A DNA stretch of 64,000 nt from Bacillus altitudinis 41KF2b (GCF_000691145.1 NZ_ASJC01000003.1:248001-312000); one strand, 5' to 3'; shown: positions 9,557-18,780, numbered from the stretch's first letter. A program made the numbers and translations. The notes: generated by a model not told the origin, from the letters alone.

Positions 9557-12500
9557 TCATTTAATCACAACGTTTTGTTCACCGAGCAGCTCTTTTAACT
9601 GGAAAATGACCGCATGATCTGCATGAACTTTGTATGCATCTGGAAGTCTCATCGTCTTTTTTTGCTTTTCATAATACAAATAGACATCTGCTTCTCCCCT
9701 GTGCATGGAGATCACTCGTTTCACTTGTTCTAGCAGCTCCTGCGTATGGTTCTCTTCTTTGACTCGAATGTAGACAGATTCTTTTCTTTTAGAGCCCATC
9801 TCTTCCAGTAGAACAGCTTCTTGTACGATGATTTGACTGCTCTCATTTCTGACATCTATTCTGCCTTCAACATAAAGCATTGCGCCCTCCTCAAGTAAGG
9901 GGGACAGCTTTCTAAATTGCTCTGGAAAGACGACACCTTCCATTTCTCCCGTTTCATCCCCGAATGTGACAAATGCCATCGATTGTCCATTTTTTGTCCG
10001 AATCGATTTCAACTTTGTCAAAAGACCACCCATTGAGATCTTTCGCTTTATATAGGAAGAAAGTCTGATGATTTCCACTGCACCATTCTCTCTCAAACGA
10101 TCTCGATACGCTTGTACAGGGTGATTTGATAAATATAACCCGAGTGCCTCTTTTTCAAATTGCAGGAGATCAACAAGCGGCAGTTCGTCTATCTCCGCAT
10201 ATTTTGGCTTAATGGAGAACGTTGTATCCCCAAGAAAGTCCAATTGATCCTCAGGTGTTAAAAATGACACATGGTCTAACGCAATATCTATCGATGCTAA
10301 TAACGAAGCACGATTTGGATGAAGCTCATCCATTGCCCCTGAGAAAATGAGGGCTTCAATCGTTTTTCGGTTGACACTCTTTGTTGATACCCTTGCGCAA
10401 AAATCAAATAAATCTTCAAATGGCTTTTCCTGTCTTGCTCTGTATATATCCTTTACAGCTGACACTCCGACATTTTTGATCGCTCTTAAGCTGTAGCGGA
10501 TCTCCCCTTTTTCAACCGTGAATGGAAATTCGCTCTTATTAATAGAAGGCTTCAACACCGATATCCCTTTTTCCTTTGCCTCATAGAAATATTGAGCCAC
10601 TTTGTCTTCATTTCCAATCACACTCGTTAAAAGACCGCACATAAAATATAACGGATAATGCGCTTTTAAATAAGCAAGCTGAAAGCCGATCATGCTATAT
10701 GCAACAGCATGGCTTCTATTAAAACCATAGTTTGCAAATTTGACGATTAGGTCATAAACGTCATTTGCAATGTTAACAGGATACTCCTTTTTTAGGCATC
10801 CTTCAACAAAATGGCTTCGCTCTTCATCAAGCACCTTTTTATCCTTCTTTGAAACGGCTCTTCTTAGTAAATCAGCCTCGCCCAGCTTAAAGCCTGCCAT
10901 CTTTGCTGCAATCAGCATGATTTGCTCCTGATAGACGATGACCCCATATGTATCCTTTAAGATGTCATACAAATCTGGATGCGGGTAGGAGACTTTCACT
11001 CTGCCATGCTTTCGGTCGATAAAGAGCGGGATATTCTCCATCGGCCCCGGGCGGTATAAGGCATTGACAGCCACGATATCTTCTAGACTAGAAGGTTTCA
11101 GTCGTCTCAGCACCTGACGCATACCTTGTGACTCCAGCTGGAAAATCCCCGTTGTATCTCCCGCTGATAACAAATCAAACGTTTTCTGATCTTCATATGA
11201 AATGTCACTAAAGTTAATGTGGACGTTTTCCTGTCTTTCAATCTGGTTTTTAATGGATTCAATTAATGTTAAGTTTCTCAAACCTAAAAAATCCATTTTT
11301 AAAAGACCGAGATCTTCTAAATAATTCATCGCATATTGCGTCAAATACACTCCATCATGGCCTTCTTGAATAGGCACGACTTGTGTGAGCGGCTCCTCAC
11401 TTAGAACAACGCCGGCTGCATGTGTTGACGTATGTCTTGGTAATCCTTCTACCTTTAAAGCGGTTTGAAACACTCTTTGCAGCTCTTCAGATTGCTGGAG
11501 CAGTGTTTTTAATTCTGAGGAGACTGTCACCGCTTCTTTCAGTGTCGTCCCTGGCTTTGATGGGATGAGCTTTGCAAGGCGGTCTGCTGCTTTTGAATCA
11601 ATTCCCATCACACGTCCGACATCTCTTAAAGCTGCCTTTGCGGCAAGTGTTCCAAACGTGACAATTTGCGCCACATGCATATCCCCATATTTGTCTTTTA
11701 CATATGAAATGATTTCATCTCTTCTCGTGTCAGGGAAATCGATATCTATATCCGGCATGCTGATTCGTTCAGGATTTAAAAAACGCTCAAATAAAAGCCC
11801 GTGACGAATCGGATCGACATCTGTAATAAACAGAACATACGCAACTAAAGAGCCTGCTGCTGATCCCCGGCCAGGACCTGTGACAATGCCATGATCATGA
11901 GCATACTTCATAAAATCCCACACAATGAGGAAATAATCACTGAAATTCATTTTTTGAATGATGCTCAGCTCATACTCAAGCCTTTTGATATATGTGTCAT
12001 TTGAAGCAATCTGTCTTCGTTTCATGCCTTCTTGGCACACTCTTCGTAAAAACTGATCAGCTGTTGATTGATCAGGCGTCGGATAAGTTGGCAGTTTCGT
12101 CTGACCAAGATTTAAATCGACCTCACAGCGGTTTGCAATCTCAACCGTTCTTGCCAGCAATTCTGGATCATCACCAAACCACTTCATCATTTCTTCGGTC
12201 GATCTGAAATGCTTGTCTCCTTGGTCTTCCTCTATTTCTGATAACTGCTGGCCTGCTTTAATGGCCTTTAAACATGTATATGCGGTTTTGTCCTCTTGAT
12301 GGATATAGTGGACGTCACCTGTTGCCACAAGCGGGATGTTCGCCCTTTTTGAGAGTTCCCGCAGCTTATGAGACAGCTCTTCGTCCTGCTGAAACGGCTG
12401 AACGGCTAAATACACATGTTCCTCACCAAAAAGATCTTTTAAATGGCTCGCTGCATCCCTTGCTTCATCTAGCTGATCATGTTGCAGCAGCGTTTCAATA

Positions 12501-12892
12501 TAGCCGGATACGCCTGGTGTGATGGCAATAAGGCCATGATGATAGGCTTTCAGCCATTTCTCTTTCAGGCCGGTTTTTGACTTTGATTTCAAGACACTGC
12601 TAATTTTGATCAAGTTTTGATAGCCTTCATTGTTTTTGGCAAGGAGGATCAAAGGATAAGCCTCTGTCTCTTGTTCATCTATGAAGACAGAAGCTGTTAA
12701 ACCGATAATCGGCTTGATGCCATGTGTTTTACATTCCTTATAAAATTCAACCGTTCCATACATCACATGGTCATCCGTAAGAGCGAGCGCTTGATAGCCA
12801 AGTTCTTTCGCCTTTAATACGAGCTCCTTGACCTTCGCTGCACTGCTCAACAAGCTGTATCCACTGTGGACCTGAAGATGAACATAGGACAT
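9557..12892 (-). CDS. dnaE: DNA polymerase III subunit alpha, DnaE
   Basis: DnaE is the second replicative polymerase of Firmicutes. It extends RNA primers before PolC takes over, mainly on the lagging strand. Starting at the ATG at 12892 (AAAGGAGTGG ribosome site) gives 1111 residues. The N-terminal PHP domain shows LQVHSGYSLLSS and TDDHVMYG. The polymerase core has GPGRGSAAGS (about 339-348) and the catalytic PDIDIDF (about 380-386). Then come the finger region with KKDKKVLDEER and ANYGFNRSHAVAYSMIG, and a C-terminal OB fold with MAFVTFGDETGEMEGVVFPE. No DEDD exonuclease domain is present, which separates it from PolC. It is divergent from ytrH. Confidence 0.97.
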   Translation of the reverse strand: MSYVHLQVHSGYSLLSSAAKVKELVLKAKELGYQALALTDDHVMYGTVEFYKECKTHGIKPIIGLTASVFIDEQETEAYPLILLAKNNEGYQNLIKISSVLKSKSKTGLKEKWLKAYHHGLIAITPGVSGYIETLLQHDQLDEARDAASHLKDLFGEEHVYLAVQPFQQDEELSHKLRELSKRANIPLVATGDVHYIHQEDKTAYTCLKAIKAGQQLSEIEEDQGDKHFRSTEEMMKWFGDDPELLARTVEIANRCEVDLNLGQTKLPTYPTPDQSTADQFLRRVCQEGMKRRQIASNDTYIKRLEYELSIIQKMNFSDYFLIVWDFMKYAHDHGIVTGPGRGSAAGSLVAYVLFITDVDPIRHGLLFERFLNPERISMPDIDIDFPDTRRDEIISYVKDKYGDMHVAQIVTFGTLAAKAALRDVGRVMGIDSKAADRLAKLIPSKPGTTLKEAVTVSSELKTLLQQSEELQRVFQTALKVEGLPRHTSTHAAGVVLSEEPLTQVVPIQEGHDGVYLTQYAMNYLEDLGLLKMDFLGLRNLTLIESIKNQIERQENVHINFSDISYEDQKTFDLLSAGDTTGIFQLESQGMRQVLRRLKPSSLEDIVAVNALYRPGPMENIPLFIDRKHGRVKVSYPHPDLYDILKDTYGVIVYQEQIMLIAAKMAGFKLGEADLLRRAVSKKDKKVLDEERSHFVEGCLKKEYPVNIANDVYDLIVKFANYGFNRSHAVAYSMIGFQLAYLKAHYPLYFMCGLLTSVIGNEDKVAQYFYEAKEKGISVLKPSINKSEFPFTVEKGEIRYSLRAIKNVGVSAVKDIYRARQEKPFEDLFDFCARVSTKSVNRKTIEALIFSGAMDELHPNRASLLASIDIALDHVSFLTPEDQLDFLGDTTFSIKPKYAEIDELPLVDLLQFEKEALGLYLSNHPVQAYRDRLRENGAVEIIRLSSYIKRKISMGGLLTKLKSIRTKNGQSMAFVTFGDETGEMEGVVFPEQFRKLSPLLEEGAMLYVEGRIDVRNESSQIIVQEAVLLEEMGSKRKESVYIRVKEENHTQELLEQVKRVISMHRGEADVYLYYEKQKKTMRLPDAYKVHADHAVIFQLKELLGEQNVVIK

Positions 12893-12979
12893 GCTTAATC
12901 CACTCCTTTCGTCTAAATTCATTCTTTCATTATAAAACGCGATGCGGTGAGAAACAAATGTTCTTTCTTTTCCGCTCGT

Positions 12980-13008
12980 TCATACTTGTCCAGCACACGC
13001 CATATATT
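12980..13008 (+). promoter_or_regulatory. predicted sigma-E promoter of ytrHI
   Basis: TCATACT (12980-12986), a 14-base spacer and CATATATT (13001-13008) fit the sigma-E consensus KMATATT-N14-CATAYAHT with one mismatch. B. subtilis ytrHI is a mother-cell sporulation operon, which fits. Confidence 0.7.
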
Positions 13009-13029
13009 GAATAGAGTGAGGTGGGAAAA

Positions 13030-13371
13030 ATGGATGTGAAGGAAGCCTTTATTCCAAACTTTATTAGCTGTTATTTTATCGCACTGGGGGTTATTTTGGG
13101 CGGTGCCATTATCGGCGGGGTAGGTGCATATTTATCTGGTCAGCCACCGCTATCAATTATTTCAAGTCTTGCCAACCGCTTAAAAATTTGGGCACTTGTT
13201 GCGGCAATCGGTGGAACTTTTGATGCGGTCTATAGTTTTGAAAGAGGGATTTTCGAAGGGAACACACGTGATATTTTCAAGCAGATCTTGTTAATTATCT
13301 CTGCTATGGGCGGTGCGCAAACGGGGTATCTCCTGATTACGTGGCTCACTCAGGAGCATGTGTCATCATGA
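13030..13371 (+). CDS. ytrH: sporulation membrane protein YtrH
   Basis: A 113-residue membrane protein with two to three hydrophobic segments (FISCYFIALGVILGGAIIGGVGAYLSG at the N-terminus) and the YtrH family core. In B. subtilis, YtrH and YtrI are mother-cell proteins needed for efficient sporulation; the molecular role is unclear. The ATG at 13030 is chosen because a GAGGTG ribosome site lies six bases upstream and the length then equals the family length. The GTG at 13021 would place the ribosome site inside the gene. The stop codon overlaps the ytrI start as ATGA, so the pair is translationally coupled behind a predicted sigma-E promoter. Confidence 0.88.
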   Translation: MDVKEAFIPNFISCYFIALGVILGGAIIGGVGAYLSGQPPLSIISSLANRLKIWALVAAIGGTFDAVYSFERGIFEGNTRDIFKQILLIISAMGGAQTGYLLITWLTQEHVSS

Positions 13372-13871
13372 GGGTGCCTGAGCTGTATAAACGTCCAGGC
13401 TGGCAGCGTTTTTTTGCTGGGATGATGTTCGGCGCAATTATCAGCTGGCTGATTTTTCTCTTTACGTATGGCACCTTTCAAGAGAAGCAAGTGACACTGC
13501 TCAGAAGCCAGCAGCACCATATGGACAGTCTGAAAGAACAAATCACACTCTATCGGGAAGATTTGCATAAATTAAATGAAGACAATAAGCAGCGTCTGCT
13601 TATTCAGAGCGTAGACGTTCACCTCGTCAACCGTGAGCAGTACAAAATCCCGGAGCCAGATACCTTGAAATTTGAAGATCAGGTGAAAGAGGATATCTCA
13701 GAGGTGATCACAAAGGATATTGAAAGTGTCTATAAAACAAAAGAGCTCTTAAAACGGACCGTGGAAAATAAAGAATATACGATTAGAGAAAAGGCATACC
13801 GCGCCAAAGTCACTGAGCTGACCATTTATACAAAGCTATCGCTTGAAGTGCGTATTTCCTTTGCTGAATAA
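13368..13871 (+). CDS. ytrI: sporulation membrane protein YtrI
   Basis: A 167-residue protein with an N-terminal membrane anchor (about residues 16-33, FFAGMMFGAIISWLIFLF). A predicted coiled-coil region follows (about residues 40-75), then a mixed alpha/beta C-terminal part. It starts at the ATG at 13368, which overlaps the ytrH stop codon by four bases; the open frame extends upstream without a better start. It is the partner of YtrH in sporulation in B. subtilis. The single membrane pass suggests a bitopic membrane protein with its large part on one side; which side is not visible. Confidence 0.87.
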   Translation: MRVPELYKRPGWQRFFAGMMFGAIISWLIFLFTYGTFQEKQVTLLRSQQHHMDSLKEQITLYREDLHKLNEDNKQRLLIQSVDVHLVNREQYKIPEPDTLKFEDQVKEDISEVITKDIESVYKTKELLKRTVENKEYTIREKAYRAKVTELTIYTKLSLEVRISFAE

Positions 13872-13980
13872 TAGATGATGTGGAATTTTTATGAATTTCT
13901 GCACTCAATGATCGCTTTTCACTTGTTATTTTTATACACTAAAAGAAGAACGAGATGATTATAAGAAAGAGGTGAGAACA

Positions 13981-14166
13981 ATGGAGGTTTACAGCTATCG
14001 TCAAATGGCACGAGACAAAGCAAGCCGGATTAAAGACGGCATGTGTGCTTATGCTGAGACAGAAATGATGGCCCATTTAATTAAAAAAGAATTAAAGCAT
14101 CAAAATCTCCAAGCCTATGAAGATTCAACTGACATCGGCTGCTGGTTTATCCCTGTATCCAAGTAA
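13981..14166 (+). CDS. ytzJ: small protein YtzJ-like
   Basis: A 61-residue soluble protein starting MEVYSYRQMARDKASRI and ending IGCWFIPVSK, with no signal peptide or membrane segment. The ATG at 13981 follows an AAGAGGTG ribosome site. Its place between ytrI and nrnA matches the small gene ytzJ of B. subtilis, which is why I use that symbol; the match is positional and from memory. The function is unknown. The tail pattern of charged helix plus CWFIP strand suggests a small alpha/beta fold. Confidence 0.65.
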   Translation: MEVYSYRQMARDKASRIKDGMCAYAETEMMAHLIKKELKHQNLQAYEDSTDIGCWFIPVSK

Positions 14167-14182
14167 CCCTTTTCTCAAAGCT

Positions 14183-14217
14183 CAAAAAAGAGAGGGGGGA
14201 CTTGAAGCCCCTCTCTC
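14183..14217 (-). terminator. Rho-independent terminator after nrnA
   Basis: The arms AGAGAGGGG (14189-14197) and CCCCTCTCT (14208-14216) are followed on the minus strand by TTTTTT. They overlap the end of nrnA. Confidence 0.85.
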
Positions 14218-15157
14218 ACGATGATGATTTACATACTTCTTCTAAATCACGCAAAATCTCATCTGCAACTGCCCAATCATATATGGACGCACCGGCTGCA
14301 AGCGGGTGACCTCCGCCATGATATTTTTTAGCAATGGTGTTAATGACGACGCCTTTTGAGCGGAATCTCACACGAATCTGATCGTTCTCTTCCACAAAAA
14401 AGACCCATGCCTTAATCCCTGCAATATTTCCAAGTGTTCCAACAAGCTGTGAGGCTTGCTGCGCTGTTGTTTGGAATGACTCCAAAATGTCACGTTTAAT
14501 AAAAACAGAAGCTACGCCATTCTCTGATAAGGAGATATGTTGAAAAATATAGCCATTTAATTTCACGACATTCAAATCTGTCTCATACAATTGATTGAAA
14601 AGGTCTGATGATGAAAACGGATATTCGATGAGTTCACCCGCATATTTGAGTGTCTTTTTCGTTGTGTTTGGGAAAAGGAAACGGCCTGTGTCTCCTACAA
14701 TGCCGGCATAAATGAGTTCTGCCGCCTTTGTATTCAGCTGATATCCTTCTTCTTTCCCCTCTAAATACAGCTCATAAATCATTTCACTAACAGAGCTTGC
14801 TTCTGTATCAACCCAAAGCAAATCACCATACGGATCTTCATTCGGATGATGATCAATTTTCATCAGCTTATCGCCCATTGAATAACGCTGATCATCAATT
14901 CTTGCTTGATTCGCAGTGTCACAGACAATGACAAGGGCACCTTTGTACACTTCATCTGGCACCTCATCTAATTCATATAAAAATGAAAGGGATGGCTCAG
15001 GGGTTCCTGTCGCATAAATATTTTTTTCTGGATAGGTGGCACGCAAGATTTCCGTAAGGCCGCACTGCGATCCATATGCGTCTGGATCAGGTCTTACATG
15101 TCTATGAATGATGATGTTGTCATATAATGATATGGTTCTAATCAGTTCTTTTTTCAT
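14216..15157 (-). CDS. nrnA: bifunctional oligoribonuclease and 3',5'-bisphosphate nucleotidase NrnA
   Basis: NrnA degrades short oligoribonucleotides (nanoRNA) to mononucleotides and dephosphorylates pAp from sulfur assimilation. The 313-residue protein is a DHH/DHHA1 phosphoesterase. RHVRPDPDAYGSQCGL (about residues 19-34), VIVCDTANQARI and KIDHHPNEDPYGD give the metal-binding aspartates and histidines. The C-terminal GGGHPLAAGASI is the DHHA1 glycine-histidine motif for substrate binding. Length equals that of the B. subtilis enzyme (YtqI). The ATG at 15157 has a GAAGGAGT ribosome site. It is convergent with ytzJ and divergent from ytpI. Confidence 0.95.
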   Translation of the reverse strand: MKKELIRTISLYDNIIIHRHVRPDPDAYGSQCGLTEILRATYPEKNIYATGTPEPSLSFLYELDEVPDEVYKGALVIVCDTANQARIDDQRYSMGDKLMKIDHHPNEDPYGDLLWVDTEASSVSEMIYELYLEGKEEGYQLNTKAAELIYAGIVGDTGRFLFPNTTKKTLKYAGELIEYPFSSSDLFNQLYETDLNVVKLNGYIFQHISLSENGVASVFIKRDILESFQTTAQQASQLVGTLGNIAGIKAWVFFVEENDQIRVRFRSKGVVINTIAKKYHGGGHPLAAGASIYDWAVADEILRDLEEVCKSSS

Positions 15158-15304
15158 AAATACTCCTTCTTATGCGATACTCTTTTTATTATTAAATCAT
15201 AATCTACCCAGACAGAAAAGTGAGGAATAGACAATTTATTCTAGTAAGCAAGCCTATTTACGTTTAAAATAGGGTTGTAACCACTTACAATGGAGGCTTG
15301 GCAC

Positions 15305-15607
15305 ATGCTTGTTTTGATTGTGTTTATTATTTGTTCTGCCATGTTTTATTTATACTACAAAGCAAAGAATGTCCGTACGAACCGGCCGGTCGAAAAGAAA
15401 TTCTGGTCTGCCAAATCAAGTATGGCACTTGGCTGCTTTGTCCTGCTCTTCGGTGTGAATCAATTATTTTTAAACCGCTCGTCACTCGCATTTGTCATTG
15501 GGTTTGTTTTTGTTGCAGTTGGTATCGGCAGTACATGGGCCGGATATAAAGCCTATAAGCACTATCTTCCGCTCTTTTTAAAGGAAGGCGAAAAAGACCA
15601 CGCATAA
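15305..15607 (+). CDS. ytpI: membrane protein YtpI
   Basis: A 100-residue membrane protein with three hydrophobic segments: an N-terminal one (LVLIVFIICSAMFYLYY), one around residues 40-60 and one around 65-85. It belongs to the YtpI family of Bacillaceae with unknown function. The ATG at 15305 is used because GGAGG lies seven bases before it. The ATG at 15290 lacks a ribosome site and would place that GGAGG inside the coding region. A strong terminator follows. The position between nrnA and ytoI is as in B. subtilis. Confidence 0.82.
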   Translation: MLVLIVFIICSAMFYLYYKAKNVRTNRPVEKKFWSAKSSMALGCFVLLFGVNQLFLNRSSLAFVIGFVFVAVGIGSTWAGYKAYKHYLPLFLKEGEKDHA

Positions 15608-15610
15608 TAG

Positions 15611-15650
15611 AGAAAGGGCTAAAATGAACTTGATTTTAGCCCTTTCTCTT
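15611..15650 (+). terminator. strong terminator after ytpI
   Basis: GAAAGGGCTAAAAT and ATTTTAGCCCTTTC form a 14-base perfect stem around a 7-base loop, directly after the ytpI stop codon. Confidence 0.85.
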
Positions 15651-15774
15651 CTTTTCACCGTGTTAGAAAACCTTTGCAGTCTAGGAAGGACAGCTACTTT
15701 TACGGAGCAAATTTGTCATTCGTGAGCATCAGCACGCAGGACTGATAAAGAATACGAGGGTTTGTTACACGCTG

Positions 15775-15801
15775 AAAGGGCGCATTCATGCCGCCCTTTT
15801 T
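15775..15801 (+). terminator. hairpin with plus-strand T tract
   Basis: AAAGGGCG (15775-15782) and CGCCCTTT (15792-15799) are followed by TTTTTT on the plus strand. It may end ytoI on the minus strand, but the T tract favours a plus-strand transcript of the preceding 120 bases. Confidence 0.6.
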
Positions 15802-15807
15802 TGCCAT

Positions 15808-17130
15808 TTATCCTCTCTCCATCAGCTGCACCATCAACATCGCTTTGCCTACAATATTTGACTGATGGTAAACTTCCACTTCCAGCTTTCCAAACTTGCG
15901 CCCAACTTCTAAAATATTCGGTTTGATCTGTATCGTGGATTCCATTTGAACTGGTTTTAAGAAATAGACAGAAAGACTTTCTACAATTAGTTCGCCTTTT
16001 TTATGAGACTTTAAGAAGCGGTTGGCTGATTCGATTAAAATTTGTGTAAACACACCATACGAAATATTACCGAGTTGATTTGTCATTTGTGGTGAGACTT
16101 CATATTGGTACACCGCATCTGTTTTTGGTTTTTCTGTCTCAGTCTCCTTAAATCCTCGTGACACGACATCATCCAGCTTTTCACCGACCTGCGGCTGCTT
16201 TTGAATCATTTGCAGCGCCTTCAGCACGTCCTGACGACTAATCATCCCAATCAGCTTCGCATGATCATTTACAACTGGCAGCACCTCAATACCTTCCCAC
16301 ACCATCATTTGTGCAGCTGAAGCGACAGATGTTTTGCCAATAACGGTCAACGGATTTTTTGTCATCACCTTTTCAATCGGTGTAGAACGGTCATGGCCGG
16401 CAATATCCTTTGAGGTCAAAATGCCGTGAATTTTCATTTGATCGTCTGCTACCGGGAACCGGCCGTGCCCGGTTTCATAATTCTTTTCATACCATTTCTC
16501 AAGTTTGTCTTCTGGCGATAAATAGACGGTCCGTTCTATCGGCGTTAAAATATCCTCCACAAGCACAATTTCTTTTTTAATCAACTGGTCATAAATGGCC
16601 CGGTTAATGAGAGCCGCTACGGTAAATGTATCGTAGCTTGTTGATAAAATGGGCAGCTCAAGCTCATCTGCGAGCTGAATAATTTCATCATCTGTTGAGA
16701 ATCCGCCCGTGACCAACACAGCCGCTCCCGCCTCTAATGCTTGCCGGTGAGCATTGATTCGGTTTCCGACGATTAACAGGTTGCCTGCTGCTGTGTATCG
16801 CATCATCGCATCCAGTTCCATTGCACCGATGACAAATTTATTTAACGTTTTATGTAAGCCGGCTCGTCCGCCAAGCACCTGACCATCAATGACATTGACT
16901 ACTTCCGCATATGTCAGCTTTTCAATATTTTCTTTTTTCTTCTGTTCAATTCGAATGGTACCGACTCGTTCAATGGTGCTCACGAACCCTTTATTTTCAG
17001 CATCCTTAATAGCCCGGTAAGCCGTGCCTTCACTGACTTTCATTTCTTTCGCTATACGCCGGACAGAAATTTTCTCTCCGACATCCAATGAATCAATATA
17101 CGATAAAATTTGCTCATGCTTTGTCGCCAA
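15808..17130 (-). CDS. ytoI: DRTGG/CBS-domain regulator-like protein YtoI with hotdog domain
   Basis: A 440-residue multidomain cytoplasmic protein. Residues 1-60 form a helix-turn-helix (VRRIAKEMKVSEGTAYRAIKDAENKG). About 75-185 is a DRTGG domain (LGGRAGLHKTLNKFVIGAMELDAM). About 195-310 holds a CBS pair (MTKNPLTVIGKTSVASAAQMMVWEGIEVLPVV and the DVLKAL end). The last 110 residues resemble a hotdog thioesterase fold. Such architecture suggests a ligand-sensing regulator binding nucleotides and possibly acyl-CoA, but the function is unknown. The start is a TTG at 17130 after AAAGGGTGAACGGGA. It has the same neighbours as in B. subtilis. Confidence 0.85.
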   Translation of the reverse strand: MATKHEQILSYIDSLDVGEKISVRRIAKEMKVSEGTAYRAIKDAENKGFVSTIERVGTIRIEQKKKENIEKLTYAEVVNVIDGQVLGGRAGLHKTLNKFVIGAMELDAMMRYTAAGNLLIVGNRINAHRQALEAGAAVLVTGGFSTDDEIIQLADELELPILSTSYDTFTVAALINRAIYDQLIKKEIVLVEDILTPIERTVYLSPEDKLEKWYEKNYETGHGRFPVADDQMKIHGILTSKDIAGHDRSTPIEKVMTKNPLTVIGKTSVASAAQMMVWEGIEVLPVVNDHAKLIGMISRQDVLKALQMIQKQPQVGEKLDDVVSRGFKETETEKPKTDAVYQYEVSPQMTNQLGNISYGVFTQILIESANRFLKSHKKGELIVESLSVYFLKPVQMESTIQIKPNILEVGRKFGKLEVEVYHQSNIVGKAMLMVQLMERG

Positions 17131-17235
17131 TCCCGTTCACCCTTTTTGTTTTCAGCGTTTTCATCTATATTTCATTATAAAGGCAGGAGGCTTTTAATAG
17201 CAATTTGTCTTTTACACGAGCACGATACAGGCAAA

Positions 17236-17265
17236 TAAAAAAAGCCGGTTGGATGCCGGCTTTTC
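17236..17265 (-). terminator. Rho-independent terminator after ytkL
   Basis: AAAGCCGG (17241-17248) pairs with CCGGCTTT, with a T run on the minus strand, shortly after the ytkL stop codon. Confidence 0.85.
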
Positions 17266-17274
17266 TTCCTATTA

Positions 17275-17958
17275 TTAAATATCGATGGATTCTCCGCTGT
17301 TTAATACGTGACCCACGCCGCCATGCAAGCTGTCTGCAAAGGCATGAGGATCTTGCTCAATCGGCGGGAATGTACTGTAATGAATCGGTACGACTTGTTT
17401 CGCACGAAGCCACTCTGCTGCGATTCTCGCATCGTCTGGTCCCATCGTGAAGTTATCACCTATTGGCAGGAAGGCGAGCTCAATATGATTCAGCTCCCCA
17501 ATGAGTTTCATATCCGAGAAGAGAGCCGTGTCTCCAGCATGATAAATTGTTTTGCCTTCAGCAGTAAATAAAATACCGGATGGCATCCCTGTATACGTAA
17601 TCGTTTTGGATTCTTCATCAATGACCGCTGAGCCATGGAACGCTTGCGTCAGCTTGACTTTACCAAATTCAAATTCACGTCCGCCGCCAATAGAAAGCGG
17701 GTGTGTTTTCACCCCTTGCCAGCCTAAATAAGTGGCAAGTTCGAATGGCGCAATCACGAGTGCGTCATTGTTTTTAGCGATTTCAACCGTGTCTCCGACG
17801 TGATCTCCATGCCCGTGCGTGAGCAAAATCACATCTGCTTTCACATCTTGCGGTTTGATATCCGTGTGCTTATTTCCATTTAAAAATGGATCAATCCAAA
17901 TATGGTATCCGTTTGTTTCAATGTGTACGACTGAATGTCCATGATATGTAGCTTTCAT
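17275..17958 (-). CDS. ytkL: UPF0173 metal-dependent hydrolase (metallo-beta-lactamase fold)
   Basis: A 227-residue member of the UPF0173 branch of the metallo-beta-lactamase fold. The metal ligands are visible: [12 protein letters not shown] (HxHxDH), [11 protein letters not shown] and [10 protein letters not shown] with the terminal histidine. The substrate is unknown; the family are Zn-dependent hydrolases. The ATG at 17958 (beginning [14 protein letters not shown]) is chosen by the AAAGGTGG ribosome site and by family length; an upstream ATG at 17991 has none. The gene follows ytkK on the same strand with a gap of 66 bases, as in B. subtilis. Confidence 0.88.
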   Translation of the reverse strand: MKATYHGHSVVHIETNGYHIWIDPFLNGNKHTDIKPQDVKADVILLTHGHGDHVGDTVEIAKNNDALVIAPFELATYLGWQGVKTHPLSIGGGREFEFGKVKLTQAFHGSAVIDEESKTITYTGMPSGILFTAEGKTIYHAGDTALFSDMKLIGELNHIELAFLPIGDNFTMGPDDARIAAEWLRAKQVVPIHYSTFPPIEQDPHAFADSLHGGVGHVLNSGESIDI

Positions 17959-18024
17959 GTAAATATATCCACCTTTCGAATTTGATCTCATTTTGTCTAT
18001 TCCCTCTATAAAAAGCTGAAAAAC

Positions 18025-18780
18025 TTAGTGCCTGTGAATCACATTAAGACCACCTGTTGCTTCAATGACGGTTCCTGTAATGAGGTCTGAACGGTCATCA
18101 CATAGAAATGAAATGATACGACCGATATCCTCACCTGTCCCAGACCGACCAATCGGTGTTTCATCGTCTTTTATCTGACGTGCTTCCTCTATCGTTGATT
18201 CTTTCATGTCTCCAACGATTTTGCCTGGACACACCATATTAGCGGTGATGCCGTTTTCGGCTTCTTCAATCGCAATGGTTTTCGTCAATGACGCAAGGCC
18301 CACTTTTGCCGCTCCGAAGGCTGATCTATGCATCCATCCTGGCGCATGGTCTGCACCTTGGAAGCCATATGTGATAATCCGGCCAAAGCCTTGTTTTCTC
18401 ATCATAGGGATCACCATTCGGAACAAATGGAACACTGCGGATAGGTTGCCTTCCATCATTTGATACCATTCGTCTTCAGAGTAATCCGCGAGTTTTTTTC
18501 GTTCAAAAATATAAGGTCCAGCATTATTGATCAAGGCATCAATCCGCCCAAATCGCTCTGCTGCCAGCTCGACCATGTTTTTTAAATCTTCTTTGTTTGT
18601 CACATCGCCTTGGACAAATTGAAGCTTTTCTTCGTATTCTTGCAGTTCTTCTTTCATCTGCCGGACAGCTTCATCATCACTTCGATAATTCACTGTCACA
18701 GAATACCCCATATTCAGTAAAGACTCGGTGACTTTCCTGCCAAGTCCTTTAGAACCCGCTGTTATTAATGCGTGTCGCAC
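18025..18780 (-). CDS. ytkK: short-chain dehydrogenase/reductase YtkK
   Basis: A classical SDR oxidoreductase of 251 residues. The nucleotide-binding motif TAGSKGLGRKV lies near the N-terminus (glycine pattern slightly unusual, T-A-G-S-K-G-L-G). NNAGPYIFERK follows at about residue 80. The catalytic region contains YGFQGADHAPGWMHRSAFGAAKVGLASLTK, where the usual tyrosine of YxxxK is replaced by phenylalanine (SAFGAAK). The start is a GTG at 18780 with AGGAGG eight bases upstream; the open frame extends far upstream without a ribosome site. Substrate unknown. Without the catalytic tyrosine, reduced or altered activity is possible. Confidence 0.82.
   Translation of the reverse strand: MRHALITAGSKGLGRKVTESLLNMGYSVTVNYRSDDEAVRQMKEELQEYEEKLQFVQGDVTNKEDLKNMVELAAERFGRIDALINNAGPYIFERKKLADYSEDEWYQMMEGNLSAVFHLFRMVIPMMRKQGFGRIITYGFQGADHAPGWMHRSAFGAAKVGLASLTKTIAIEEAENGITANMVCPGKIVGDMKESTIEEARQIKDDETPIGRSGTGEDIGRIISFLCDDRSDLITGTVIEATGGLNVIHRH

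Noticed and set aside
15624-15725. 33-codon plus-strand frame beginning in the ytpI terminator
   Set aside because: The start codon lies within the loop of the terminator hairpin, and no independent promoter is visible.
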